Made by a program: the position numbers and the translations under genes. Below the pieces are notes generated by a model. The model saw only the letters and a list, made by a program, of their open reading frames with translations, made no database searches and was not told the origin of the DNA. From Methanoregula sp. (GTDB lineage: Archaea; Halobacteriota; Methanomicrobia; Methanomicrobiales; Methanospirillaceae): 35,629 nt of DNA. Each line of letters starts with the position of its first letter. The first letter of the stretch is position 1. This document shows, one piece after another, positions 8,581 through 16,243 of the stretch. The stretch is from positions 19,248-54,876 of the forward strand of contig JAKLEQ010000002.1 in the NCBI GenBank assembly GCA_022711635.1, given 5' to 3'.

Positions 8581-9396
8581 TCAGAACCCGGTGGCGTAGT
8601 ACCAGCCGGATTCACTCCTGACGCGGACCGGCACGCTGAACAGCTCTCCGATCCCCGCATCGGTCAGGATCTCGTCCTTTGGCCCGTCCGCAACGATCCG
8701 TCCCCCCTTCATCAGGATGACGCGCGAGATCTCGGGGATGATGTCGTGCAGGTTATGCGTGACCATGATGATGCCGGTGCCGTCCTGCGCGACCGACCGC
8801 AGCGTCGATCGGAACGTGTACAGTGCGGAAAGGTCAAGGCTGCCCGTCGGCTCATCGAGAATAAGGGTTTTGGGGCGGTGCACGAGCGCACGGGCGATAA
8901 GCGCCCGCCGGGCTTCGCCGGAGGAGAGCGAGTCCATGGCCCGGTCCGCGAGATGATCGATCGCAAGGAAGGCCATGAGCTCGTCTGCCCGCCGTTCCAT
9001 TGCCGAGGTAACATGATGCCTGAAGAGGCCGATGCTCGAAAAGAACCCGGAGAGGACCGCCTCCCTGACGGGTATGTCGCGGCAGAGCGAGGCCTGAAGA
9101 TTTGGTGTGACGATCCCGAACGCGGAGCGCAGGTCAAAGACATCCCAGGTATCCCTGCCCCGGAGCCTGAAGACCGTGCGGCGACCGGATACGACCGGGT
9201 AGTATTCCCGGTTGATGGTTTTCACGAGCGAGGTTTTCCCGGCTCCATTGGGACCGAGGATGGCAACGTTCTCGTTCTCTGCAATAGAAAGGGAGATCCC
9301 TTTGAGGAGGACGGTATCGCCCTTAACGACCGTGACATTCCGGAATTCGAGGAGAAGGGGGGCGGGTTTATCCGGGGCAGGCAGAGACCGGGTCAT
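8581..9396 (-). CDS. Orphan ABC transporter ATPase
   Basis: A 271-aa single-domain ABC nucleotide-binding protein. Walker A GPNGAGKT is near residue 50, the signature appears as LSSGEARR, Walker B is LILDEPT with the D-loop SLDLS, and the switch His is in MVTHNLHD. It ends in a ~30-residue extension. It resembles the iron-siderophore/metal and ModF-like ATPase group. No permease or binding-protein gene is adjacent, so the partner is elsewhere or the protein acts in another way. A TTTTTTAA stretch about 30 nt before the ATG, in the divergent region shared with the methylase gene, may be its promoter. Biochemical class is secure; substrate unknown. Confidence 0.85.
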   Translation of the reverse strand: MTRSLPAPDKPAPLLLEFRNVTVVKGDTVLLKGISLSIAENENVAILGPNGAGKTSLVKTINREYYPVVSGRRTVFRLRGRDTWDVFDLRSAFGIVTPNLQASLCRDIPVREAVLSGFFSSIGLFRHHVTSAMERRADELMAFLAIDHLADRAMDSLSSGEARRALIARALVHRPKTLILDEPTGSLDLSALYTFRSTLRSVAQDGTGIIMVTHNLHDIIPEISRVILMKGGRIVADGPKDEILTDAGIGELFSVPVRVRSESGWYYATGF

Positions 9397-9572
9397 GATG
9401 GGTCAGGGATCGTTCACGATTAAAAAATTCACGGGAGTGAACGGAGGTCCCCTGCGAATCTTTTCTTATGACCGGTGGGACGCCCGGCATTGTCATCATT
9501 GTGGTCATTTGATCCCAACCCAAATCACGCGGTTCAACACCCTTATGCGCTGTTCCTGCGAATAATTCTCCG

Positions 9573-11915
9573 ATGCCGGTTCCTCTTTACGGAGTTGCCG
9601 TCTCCGACGCCGGCGGTTTGTCACCGGAGGGACGGTCACTCCTCGAATCGCTCGAATCATTCCGCGACATCCTCTCCCGCAGACTTATGCAGGAGCAGGT
9701 TACCCTCCCCGACCCGGACCTGAATTCCATTGTCATATCGTCAATTCTCGAGGCTCTCTTCCTGAGAACCGGGCAGGACCGCGGATTCATCGCACCGGAC
9801 ACGCTCGGTCTCCTTGCGGAGAGCGACGGTATCGGGAAACGGATGGGTCGGGCATGTTCCGATGCCGGGCTCCTTTCGGAAAAATTCTTCGACGCCGGGG
9901 TTGACGGTCCCCGCCCCCTCCCGGAAATTCCTGATTCCGGACTTCGCACGATGATCGATCGCGTAGTCTCTGCGGAATTCCCCGTCCCAATCACCGTGAT
10001 CGAACCGGAGGAACTCGCGGCTGTCTTCGAGTACTTCGTCGGGATGCGGCTGGAAGGTACCGGGGGCTGCCGGGTGAAAAAGACCGGGAAGTCAACGGTG
10101 CTCTACACCGGCTCGATAGATGTTCCGCCCCGCGCGCTTGTTCAAGAAATCGTGAGGGTGACCCTTCGGGGGATCGTGCGGGACCCGCCCCAGGAAAAGA
10201 GTCCGGCAATCCTCGACCCCGCCTGCGGAGCGGGGATCTTCCTGCTTGCCGCCTACCGGTTCCTTTCAGGCGACGGTGGGGCACCTGGACTGCAGGATCT
10301 CTCGGACCGGGCCTGCCAATCACTTTTCGGTGTCGACCTTGACCCGGAGTCCGTCAGTGCGGCCCGGTTCGTCATTCTCCTGGCATGCATTGAGGATATC
10401 GGGAATGCAGGGATGATCGTGACGACGGGGCATGTGCGCGGGATCGCAACCATTCTGACCAGGAATATCCGGTGCGGGAATTCCGTAATCGCGCCCGATT
10501 ATTTTGCCGGGCGTCCGGTCCACCCGTTCAATGCCGACGAGCGGCGGAGGGTCAGTCCGTTCGACTGGGACACGGCATTTCCTGCGGTCTTCAACGCCGG
10601 AGGGTTCGACGCCATCCTTGGCGCTCCTCCGCCGTACCAGCCGTTTCCTGTACCATCGCGCGAAGCATATTTCCAGACGCACTATGCGACCTATGCGCCA
10701 TCGGCCGGCCTCTCCGGGTACTTCATCGAGAAAGCCCTCTCCCTCCTCCGGCCAGGAGGGGCAATGGGGATCCTCATCCCGGGAACATTCCTCCGCGCGC
10801 GGCATGCCCGGGGACTCCGCCGCCTCATTCTCACCCGGCAGATCGAGACGCTGGCGGATACGGGCCGGACACGGCAGATGCAGGGAGGTGCCGCACGGCT
10901 ATTTTTTCTCATGCTCTCGAACCGGCCACCGGAACGGCCGTTCCTCGTCCTGCCGGTTGCTCCCGGAGAACGGTTTTTACCGGATGCTGTCCATGGATCG
11001 CGGGGATTCCTGATCGACCAGCGGTCGCTCGGGGACGGCGGCTGGATCCTTGAGGACACGCGTGCCGGCGATCTCCTGAAGAGGCTGATGAGAGCCGCAA
11101 CCCCGCTCGATCATTTCATCATGGGAGAGTTTGTAGTTGGGGAGAACAGGATCCGGAACAATCCGCTCGTCATTACCCCGGAAACACGAGAAGACCTTGC
11201 GAAGAGACCCTGGTGCCGGCGCTTTTTTGTTCCCCTGCTGCGCTCTGCCGATATCGGTCGGTATGTGCCGGCCGGACCGTCACGGTTCGTCATAAAAGTA
11301 AAAAACAAAAAACGGCTCCGGAAGTGCCGGGCCCTTGAACAGTATCTCGAACATGCGCCCTGGCCTGACGGAACACCCGGCAAGGATGAAAAATCCGGCG
11401 GGCCCGGTTTTTTTCCTGTGGATCGGCCTGCTGCCGGAATGCAATCCCCGGATACGGTCCCGAAGATCATCTTCGGGGCGTTTCAGCACACCCCTGCATT
11501 CGCGTACGATCCTGCAGGATCCTTTGCTATCACAACGTCCCTCGTTGCGATACCGCGCCCTGACCCGGTCCTCGTCGCGATCCTGAACTCATCGCTCGGC
11601 CGGTTCATCATTGCGCATACCTGCCCGGTTACCGATCGGGGATACAACCTCGGCCCTTTGCATCTCGGAAAATTCCCGGTGATTGCGCCGGATTTTGACC
11701 GGCTCCCGGAAAAAAACCGGCACGCCAGGATCGCAGCGCTGGTGACGCAGGTGCTGGCGCTCCATGCTTACCTGCGGAACGTAAAAACCAGTCAGGAGCG
11801 GCGGCTCATCCGGCAGGAGATCGATGCAATTGAGGTGAAGATCGATGCAGGGGTGTACGAGCTGTACGGGTTGACCCGGGACGAGATCGTTACCGTCGAA
11901 GAATCAGTAGTATAA
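9573..11915 (+). CDS. Solitary Eco57I/TaqI-like DNA methylase homolog lacking the NPPY Asn
   Basis: A 780-aa protein with the layout of type IIG/Eco57I-class adenine-N6 methylases. There is an all-helical N-terminal part (to ~200), then the SAM-binding motif ILDPACGAGIF at 213-223 and acidic GVDLDPES at 253-260. The catalytic motif region reads ILGAPPPYQ (348-356). Known amino-methyltransferases have N/D/S-P-P-Y/F here; the Asn is replaced by Ala or Pro depending on alignment. The C-terminal part resembles the TaqI-type specificity domain (KIIFGAFQ, LVAILNSSLGRF, NLGPLHLGKFP). No nuclease domain or partner endonuclease gene is visible. It could be an inactive or DNA-binding relative rather than a working modification enzyme. 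The ATG has no strong ribosome site. Confidence 0.8.
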   Translation: MPVPLYGVAVSDAGGLSPEGRSLLESLESFRDILSRRLMQEQVTLPDPDLNSIVISSILEALFLRTGQDRGFIAPDTLGLLAESDGIGKRMGRACSDAGLLSEKFFDAGVDGPRPLPEIPDSGLRTMIDRVVSAEFPVPITVIEPEELAAVFEYFVGMRLEGTGGCRVKKTGKSTVLYTGSIDVPPRALVQEIVRVTLRGIVRDPPQEKSPAILDPACGAGIFLLAAYRFLSGDGGAPGLQDLSDRACQSLFGVDLDPESVSAARFVILLACIEDIGNAGMIVTTGHVRGIATILTRNIRCGNSVIAPDYFAGRPVHPFNADERRRVSPFDWDTAFPAVFNAGGFDAILGAPPPYQPFPVPSREAYFQTHYATYAPSAGLSGYFIEKALSLLRPGGAMGILIPGTFLRARHARGLRRLILTRQIETLADTGRTRQMQGGAARLFFLMLSNRPPERPFLVLPVAPGERFLPDAVHGSRGFLIDQRSLGDGGWILEDTRAGDLLKRLMRAATPLDHFIMGEFVVGENRIRNNPLVITPETREDLAKRPWCRRFFVPLLRSADIGRYVPAGPSRFVIKVKNKKRLRKCRALEQYLEHAPWPDGTPGKDEKSGGPGFFPVDRPAAGMQSPDTVPKIIFGAFQHTPAFAYDPAGSFAITTSLVAIPRPDPVLVAILNSSLGRFIIAHTCPVTDRGYNLGPLHLGKFPVIAPDFDRLPEKNRHARIAALVTQVLALHAYLRNVKTSQERRLIRQEIDAIEVKIDAGVYELYGLTRDEIVTVEESVV

Positions 11916-11957
11916 TCTTTATAGAATAATGATCTGGATAAACCCTTTCCTTCATCT

Positions 11958-11974
11958 TTGACGTGTTGCAGCAC
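11958..11974. other. Small hairpin in the 200-bp gap before the fusion gene
   Basis: The gap 11916-12116 contains a short near-palindrome reading acgtgttgcagcacgt, with a T-G pair in the stem and a four-base loop. It lies shortly after a TTTATAGAATAAT segment following the methylase stop and may mark the 3' end of that transcript. Nothing else stands out in the gap apart from a weak ccttatct box ~30 nt before the next ATG. Confidence 0.3.
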
Positions 11975-12116
11975 GTGCCAGAAAACATGACCTCGTATAG
12001 TTTCTGATCCGGAAAGAATACTGTCGTGTGTAAAATCCTTTGTGGGCGGGGAGACAGCACCGCAGGAAGGGACGATCATCATCCTTATCTCCTCCATGTG
12101 CAGACGATGATCGGAC

Positions 12117-13649
12117 ATGGATATCAGACAAAGCCTCGAAGCGATCGAGCGGTCCGTGGGACACCTCTCGCCGATCCAGAAGTTTCTCCTCGGCACGGAC
12201 GGATCGGTAACCCACCTTCTCGAAGCGATCACCGGCCACCCGGTCACGATAACAACGCTGGAGCAGAACGTCATCCCTGCCGATACGGCAGTCGCGGACC
12301 GGCTCGGGATCCGGGCCGGGGAGAATGTCAACCACCGGATCGTGCAGCTGAAGAACGCGGATACCGGGGACGTGCTGATGTACGCGGTGTCGGACACGCC
12401 ACTCCTGCGGCTCTCCCCGGAATTCCGGGATGACCTCATGCGGGCGGATATCCCTATCGGGAAGATCATCAGCCGGCACCGGATCGAGGCCCGGCGCGAG
12501 ATCCTTTCCGCCAGGATCGCACCCGCGGGCGATACCATTGCACCGCTCTTCTCCATTGGCCGTGCCGAACCCCTCCTCTCCCGCGACTACCGGATCATCC
12601 ACCACGGCGAACCGCTCATCTTCATCACCGAGCAGTTCCCCTACAACCGGTTTCTTGACGAGCGCCGCATCGTTGTCGAGACCGGCAGCCGCATCCACCT
12701 CGGGCTGATCGAGATGCACGGGGGTACGGGACGGGTCGACGGGGGGATCGGGATCGCGCTTACGGATCCCGGGATCCTCCTCGAGGCGCGCCAGTCCGAA
12801 GGGATCATCGTGACCGGTGGCGATGAGTCGGCTGCGCAGGTCGTACGGAACGCGGCGCAACTGTCGCTTTCCGGGATCCATGCAGGCGCCGGGGTATCGG
12901 TCACCATCCGCTCATCGTATCCCGCTCACACCGGCCTCGGGTCCGGCTCCCAGCTCTCGCTCGCAACCGCACGGGCGATCTGCGGCCTCTATGACCGTGA
13001 GATGCCCGTGCGGGAGATCGCCCGGCTCACCGGCCGGGGCGGGACATCCGGCATCGGGACCGCTGCCTTCGAGCACGGGGGATTTATCATCGACGGCGGG
13101 CACCGGTTCGGGCCGGGGGCCGAGAAGACCGGGTTCGCCCCCTCCTCTGCATCGAAAGGGATCCGGCCCGCGGCGATCACGGTCCGGCACGACTTCCCGC
13201 CGGACTGGAAGGTCGTGATCGCACTCCCGGAGATCCCCCGCGGGGCGAGCGGCGGGCGCGAGGCTGATATCTTCCGGACCTGCTGCCCGGTCCCGCCCGG
13301 AGAGGTGCAGGCGCTCTGCCATGAAGTCCTGGTAAAGATGCTGCCGGGGATCGCCGAACACGATCTCGATCTCTTCGGCTCGTCCGTCAACGCGATCCAG
13401 TCGCTCGGGTTCAAGAAGGTGGAGCACAGCCTCCAGCCCCCGGAAATCGCCGCGCTGCTCGGTGCAATGCGGCAGGCGGGGGCGGCAGGAGCAGGGATGA
13501 GCTCGTTCGGGCCGGCACTGTTTGCCTTCTGCGACACGGGCGCCATGGACGTGGAACGGGCTGCCCGATCATTCATGGACGACTGGTCCGGGGGGACGAC
13601 ATTCGTGACGACCGCAAGGAATACCGGTGCAGCGGTCCGGGTTGCGTGA
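12117..13649 (+). CDS. Chorismate lyase / beta-RFAP synthase fusion (methanopterin synthesis)
   Basis: A 510-aa two-domain enzyme. Residues ~1-180 match the archaeal chorismate pyruvate-lyase-like family (DUF98): LSPIQKFLLGTDGS, MYAVSDTPL, PIGKIISRHRIEARRE; it would release 4-hydroxybenzoate from chorismate. Residues ~184-510 match the GHMP-fold beta-ribofuranosylaminobenzene 5'-phosphate synthase family: RIHLGLIEMHG, then the Gly-rich AHTGLGSGSQLSLA at 270-283. That enzyme joins PRPP to the aromatic acid to start methanopterin. Substrate-making and substrate-using domains are therefore in one chain, consistent with 4-hydroxybenzoate as the acceptor in methanogens. An in-frame TGA nine bases upstream fixes the start at 12117. 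No ribosome site precedes it, so the mRNA is probably leaderless. Confidence 0.9.
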   Translation: MDIRQSLEAIERSVGHLSPIQKFLLGTDGSVTHLLEAITGHPVTITTLEQNVIPADTAVADRLGIRAGENVNHRIVQLKNADTGDVLMYAVSDTPLLRLSPEFRDDLMRADIPIGKIISRHRIEARREILSARIAPAGDTIAPLFSIGRAEPLLSRDYRIIHHGEPLIFITEQFPYNRFLDERRIVVETGSRIHLGLIEMHGGTGRVDGGIGIALTDPGILLEARQSEGIIVTGGDESAAQVVRNAAQLSLSGIHAGAGVSVTIRSSYPAHTGLGSGSQLSLATARAICGLYDREMPVREIARLTGRGGTSGIGTAAFEHGGFIIDGGHRFGPGAEKTGFAPSSASKGIRPAAITVRHDFPPDWKVVIALPEIPRGASGGREADIFRTCCPVPPGEVQALCHEVLVKMLPGIAEHDLDLFGSSVNAIQSLGFKKVEHSLQPPEIAALLGAMRQAGAAGAGMSSFGPALFAFCDTGAMDVERAARSFMDDWSGGTTFVTTARNTGAAVRVA

Positions 13650-13669
13650 TTTTTCCGTCGCGAAACCGG

Positions 13670-14197
13670 TCAGTCCAGATACATAATCCGGAGCAGGCTC
13701 CTGCCGGTCTCCGTCCTGAAGATCCGGTGAAGCACGGATTCTGTCGCTTGTCGTTCCATCTCATCCTCAAAGATGTTGACGAGGAAGTCCGCTTCGACGA
13801 GGACCTGGAAGTCGATCCCGTCAATGTTCGTATAGGTGTGGTGGTTACCGGTGATGAAACAGACCCGGTCGATGATTGAGGGGGCGACACCGAGGTCGGA
13901 AAGGATCTGCCGGGCGATCGGCGGCCCTTCGATCTGCTGGTAATTCCCTGACGTTGAGTTGTATTTCCGCTCTGCTTCGTGGATCCCGATATCGTGGAGG
14001 ATGGCGGTGTATGCAATAATTTCCTGCAGCTCCGTCCCCGGGCATTCACGGGCGGCGATGATTTGGGCGAAGGAGCAGACCTTCAGCGCATGGTTGATCC
14101 TCTTTGCATCGCGCCCGAAGTATGCGATCATCCTCTCCATGACGCGGGAGAACGGAGGCGGCTCAACAGCACCTGTGCAGACCATCGAAGAATTCAA
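13670..14197 (-). CDS. HD-domain phosphohydrolase
   Basis: A 175-aa single HD domain. The metal-binding set is visible: NHALKV (His36), ILHDIGIHEA (His68-Asp69), ITGNHHTY (His119/120) and VEADFLVN (Asp137). Such proteins are metal-dependent phosphohydrolases, often of nucleotides; the substrate is not evident. The frame start at 14197 is a TTG overlapping the TGA of the upstream ferredoxin gene by four bases (TTGA), preceded by a G-rich GAGGGCGGGA. An ATG at 14185 is the alternative. The overlap implies translational coupling as last gene of the DUF4126-ferredoxin-HD operon. The gene converges on the beta-RFAP fusion, with only 20 bp between stops. Confidence 0.85.
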   Translation of the reverse strand: MNSSMVCTGAVEPPPFSRVMERMIAYFGRDAKRINHALKVCSFAQIIAARECPGTELQEIIAYTAILHDIGIHEAERKYNSTSGNYQQIEGPPIARQILSDLGVAPSIIDRVCFITGNHHTYTNIDGIDFQVLVEADFLVNIFEDEMERQATESVLHRIFRTETGRSLLRIMYLD

Positions 14198-15105
14198 GCT
14201 ATCCCGCCCTCGATTGTGATCGTCTTCTCTACAACTGGTATCGCTTTTCCGGATTTCTCCAGCGCCTTGTCAACGACAGCGCGGACGCCGCTGCAGCATG
14301 GCACTTCCATGTGGACGACCATGATCGACCGGATGGCATGGCGCGAGAATATCTCCGCGAGTTTTTCGATATACCCCGGGATATCCAGGTCCAGTTTCGG
14401 GCAGAAGATGATTACGATCCGGCCTTTCAGGAACTCCGGATGAAACCCCCCGTACGCGAACGGCACGCAGTCGGCGGCGATCAGCAGTTCGGCGTTCTCA
14501 AAGTAGGGTGCCGCCGGGTTTAAAAGGCTGAGCTGGACCGGCCATTGCCGGAGCTCTGAATCCGTTGCCCCGACTACCGGCTGCCGGGGTCCTCTGCCGG
14601 GTTCCCGGCGGATTGCCCGTGCTGCCGACCCCGGGCACGCCGCGAAACGGGAGGGATCGGGAGACCCGGGAGGGCAGACGATGCCTTCCCCCACATAGCC
14701 CGCTGCCAATTTACCGGAGGGGGTGGGAGCCGGCGTACGCTCCGGGGGAACATGATTCGGGATCGGGAGACCGTGCTCGATCAGGTACTCGATCGCTTCG
14801 TTGTAGAGCGCCACCTGCCCGTGACCGGCGAGGTGTTCGAGGTGGGCTTTGATGACCGGTGCGCCCTGTTTTACGATGGTTGCCATGACGGCCGCCTCGT
14901 TATAAGGTTCGGCCTCGCGTTCGATAACCGTAATCGCGCCTTCCGGGCATGTCCCGATGCAGGCCCCGAGCCCGTCGCAGAAGAGATCCGAGACGAGCCG
15001 GGCCTTTCCCTCGATCAACTGGAGTGCTCCCTCAGGGCAGTCCGGGATGCATTGGCCGCACCCCGTGCATTTCGTTTCATCGATGCTGATGATCTTCCGT
15101 TTCAT
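14194..15105 (-). CDS. 4Fe-4S ferredoxin-type protein with C-terminal Cys domain
   Basis: A 303-aa iron-sulfur protein. The first cluster motif is canonical, Cys13-x2-Cys16-x2-Cys19-x3-Cys23-Pro. The second reads CDGLGACIGTCPEGA with Leu46 where the second Cys is expected, so only three of four ligands are present. Residues ~105-175 form a Pro/Arg-rich linker. The C-terminal part has scattered Cys (AADCVPF, IIFCPKLD, VPCCSGV) that may bind another cluster or metal. I recall similar proteins beside hybrid-cluster-protein genes in strict anaerobes, but could not verify this. It starts three bases after the DUF4126 stop, with GGAGATGA as ribosome site inside that gene. Likely an electron-transfer component; partner unknown. 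Confidence 0.85.
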   Translation of the reverse strand: MKRKIISIDETKCTGCGQCIPDCPEGALQLIEGKARLVSDLFCDGLGACIGTCPEGAITVIEREAEPYNEAAVMATIVKQGAPVIKAHLEHLAGHGQVALYNEAIEYLIEHGLPIPNHVPPERTPAPTPSGKLAAGYVGEGIVCPPGSPDPSRFAACPGSAARAIRREPGRGPRQPVVGATDSELRQWPVQLSLLNPAAPYFENAELLIAADCVPFAYGGFHPEFLKGRIVIIFCPKLDLDIPGYIEKLAEIFSRHAIRSIMVVHMEVPCCSGVRAVVDKALEKSGKAIPVVEKTITIEGGIA

Positions 15106-15108
15106 TTT

Positions 15109-15696
15109 TCATCTCCGGGTTTCGGTTGTTCTGGGAGTAAGCTTTTTGCGCGACGGGAACTTCCACCGTAATACGAGAAGGATCCCTGCCGTGATGAGAA
15201 GAAGGACGAGGAGGGGTGCCAGTATCGCGACGACGGCCGTTGTCAATGACAGCAGATCTTCGATGAGGCTGACCAGCCAGTTTCCGGTACCTCCGGTTGC
15301 AAGGGTGACTGCAGGACGGGCCGCGACCTTGGCAGCGTGGACGCCCCCGGCGATCAGGAGCCCGGCGATGAAGGACAGCGCCGGGTGGAGTTCTCCCACC
15401 ACGCCGGCGCCGGCGATAAAGAGGATCGCCCCTGCCAGCGGGCGGCCGACAGTCTGGATAATATCGTTGAGAGAATCAACGACCGGGATCTTATCGGCCG
15501 TCATCTCGATGACGAGAAGAACTGCGAGTGCCGCGAGCACCCAGCCGTTCGTCAAAGTGTCCCACGGCTCATTGAGCGGGATGAGGGTCGTAGAGCGGGC
15601 GACCAGCCCGACGACGAGCAATGGCAGGTAAGCATTCAGTCCCGCCGCGACGGAAAGCCCGATGGCGCACGCGATAAGGATGACCGTCTCGATCAT
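15109..15696 (-). CDS. DUF4126-type integral membrane protein
   Basis: A 195-aa protein with about four to five hydrophobic segments (residues ~1-30, 50-65, 85-125, 150-178) and a short basic C-terminus (KFPSRKK). The pattern AAGLNAYLPLL near the start and the Gly/Ala-rich GRPLAGAILF and GGVHAAKV segments fit the DUF4126 family, which has no established function. It is the first gene of an apparent three-gene operon on the minus strand, three bases before the ferredoxin-type gene. AGGTGAT immediately precedes the ATG. Family call is moderately confident. Confidence 0.7.
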   Translation of the reverse strand: MIETVILIACAIGLSVAAGLNAYLPLLVVGLVARSTTLIPLNEPWDTLTNGWVLAALAVLLVIEMTADKIPVVDSLNDIIQTVGRPLAGAILFIAGAGVVGELHPALSFIAGLLIAGGVHAAKVAARPAVTLATGGTGNWLVSLIEDLLSLTTAVVAILAPLLVLLLITAGILLVLRWKFPSRKKLTPRTTETRR

Positions 15697-15796
15697 ATCA
15701 CCTATCCCCGCGGCGCCTCATTCTTGTTCGTCTTTTTCTCTGATCAGGCCGTGTCATGAGCGCATTTTTGGTTTCAGTGCTGATCATTCCCATGCC

Positions 15797-16156
15797 CTAC
15801 AGTACGCAAGCCTTGCAGTCCTGCTGTCCGCAGGGAATGTTGTCGATCTTCCACTTCAGTGCCCAGCGCTTGATGTCCCGGATCACATCGACAATCCCGA
15901 GCCCGCTCTCCGTCAGCGTGTACTCGGAACGGACCGGAAACGCGGTCGCATCAACGTGCCGGATGATGATCCCTTCGTCCTCCAGTTCTTTCAGCCGCTC
16001 CGAGAGGACCTTTGGCGTGATACCATCAAGGGCATCCCGGAGCTCGGTGAACCGCCGGGTATACCCCTCCCCCTTGTACAGCTCGAGGATGATGAGGAGC
16101 GTCCACCGCTTCGAGAGATACCGGACAGTCTTGTTGACCGTGCATGACTCCTGCAT
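15797..16156 (-). CDS. HxlR-family regulator with C-terminal CX4CX2C
   Basis: A 119-aa winged-helix DNA-binding protein, normal length for HxlR. Typical pieces are YLSKRWTLLIILEL, RFTELRDAL, ITPKVLSERLKELE and the wing with EYTLTESG. Cys5 is near the position of the redox Cys of some bacterial HxlR relatives (for example HypR). The C-terminus adds Cys109, Cys114 and Cys117 in CGQQDCKAC. Four Cys could bind an Fe-S cluster or form disulfides. It is divergent from hcp, 87 bp apart, with shared repeats between them. A TATAAATA box (minus strand, 16180-16187) predicts a leaderless transcript starting at about the ATG. It probably controls hcp and itself. Family call secure; sensing role is inference. 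Confidence 0.9.
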   Translation of the reverse strand: MQESCTVNKTVRYLSKRWTLLIILELYKGEGYTRRFTELRDALDGITPKVLSERLKELEDEGIIIRHVDATAFPVRSEYTLTESGLGIVDVIRDIKRWALKWKIDNIPCGQQDCKACVL

Positions 16157-16220
16157 GGTATGGTATTGGTAACTCCTGAATATTTATAATCTGGTATGCT
16201 ATTGATATTTTGTATCAATA
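16156..16220. promoter_or_regulatory. Divergent promoter/operator region of hxlR and hcp
   Basis: A TATA element (TATTTATAAT, 16181-16190) can be read on both strands. Two copies of a 16-bp repeat, TGGTATGGTATTGGTA (16156-16171) and TGGTATGCTATTGATA (16192-16207), match at 14 of 16 positions and are 36 bp apart. The second copy forms the left part of a perfect inverted repeat, TATTGATA-ttttg-TATCAATA (16200-16220). That palindrome covers the predicted hcp start site (~16212). The first repeat overlaps the regulator's own ATG, suggesting autoregulation. Confidence 0.7.
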
Positions 16221-16243
16221 AGAAATCAAATGGAGGATAAACA

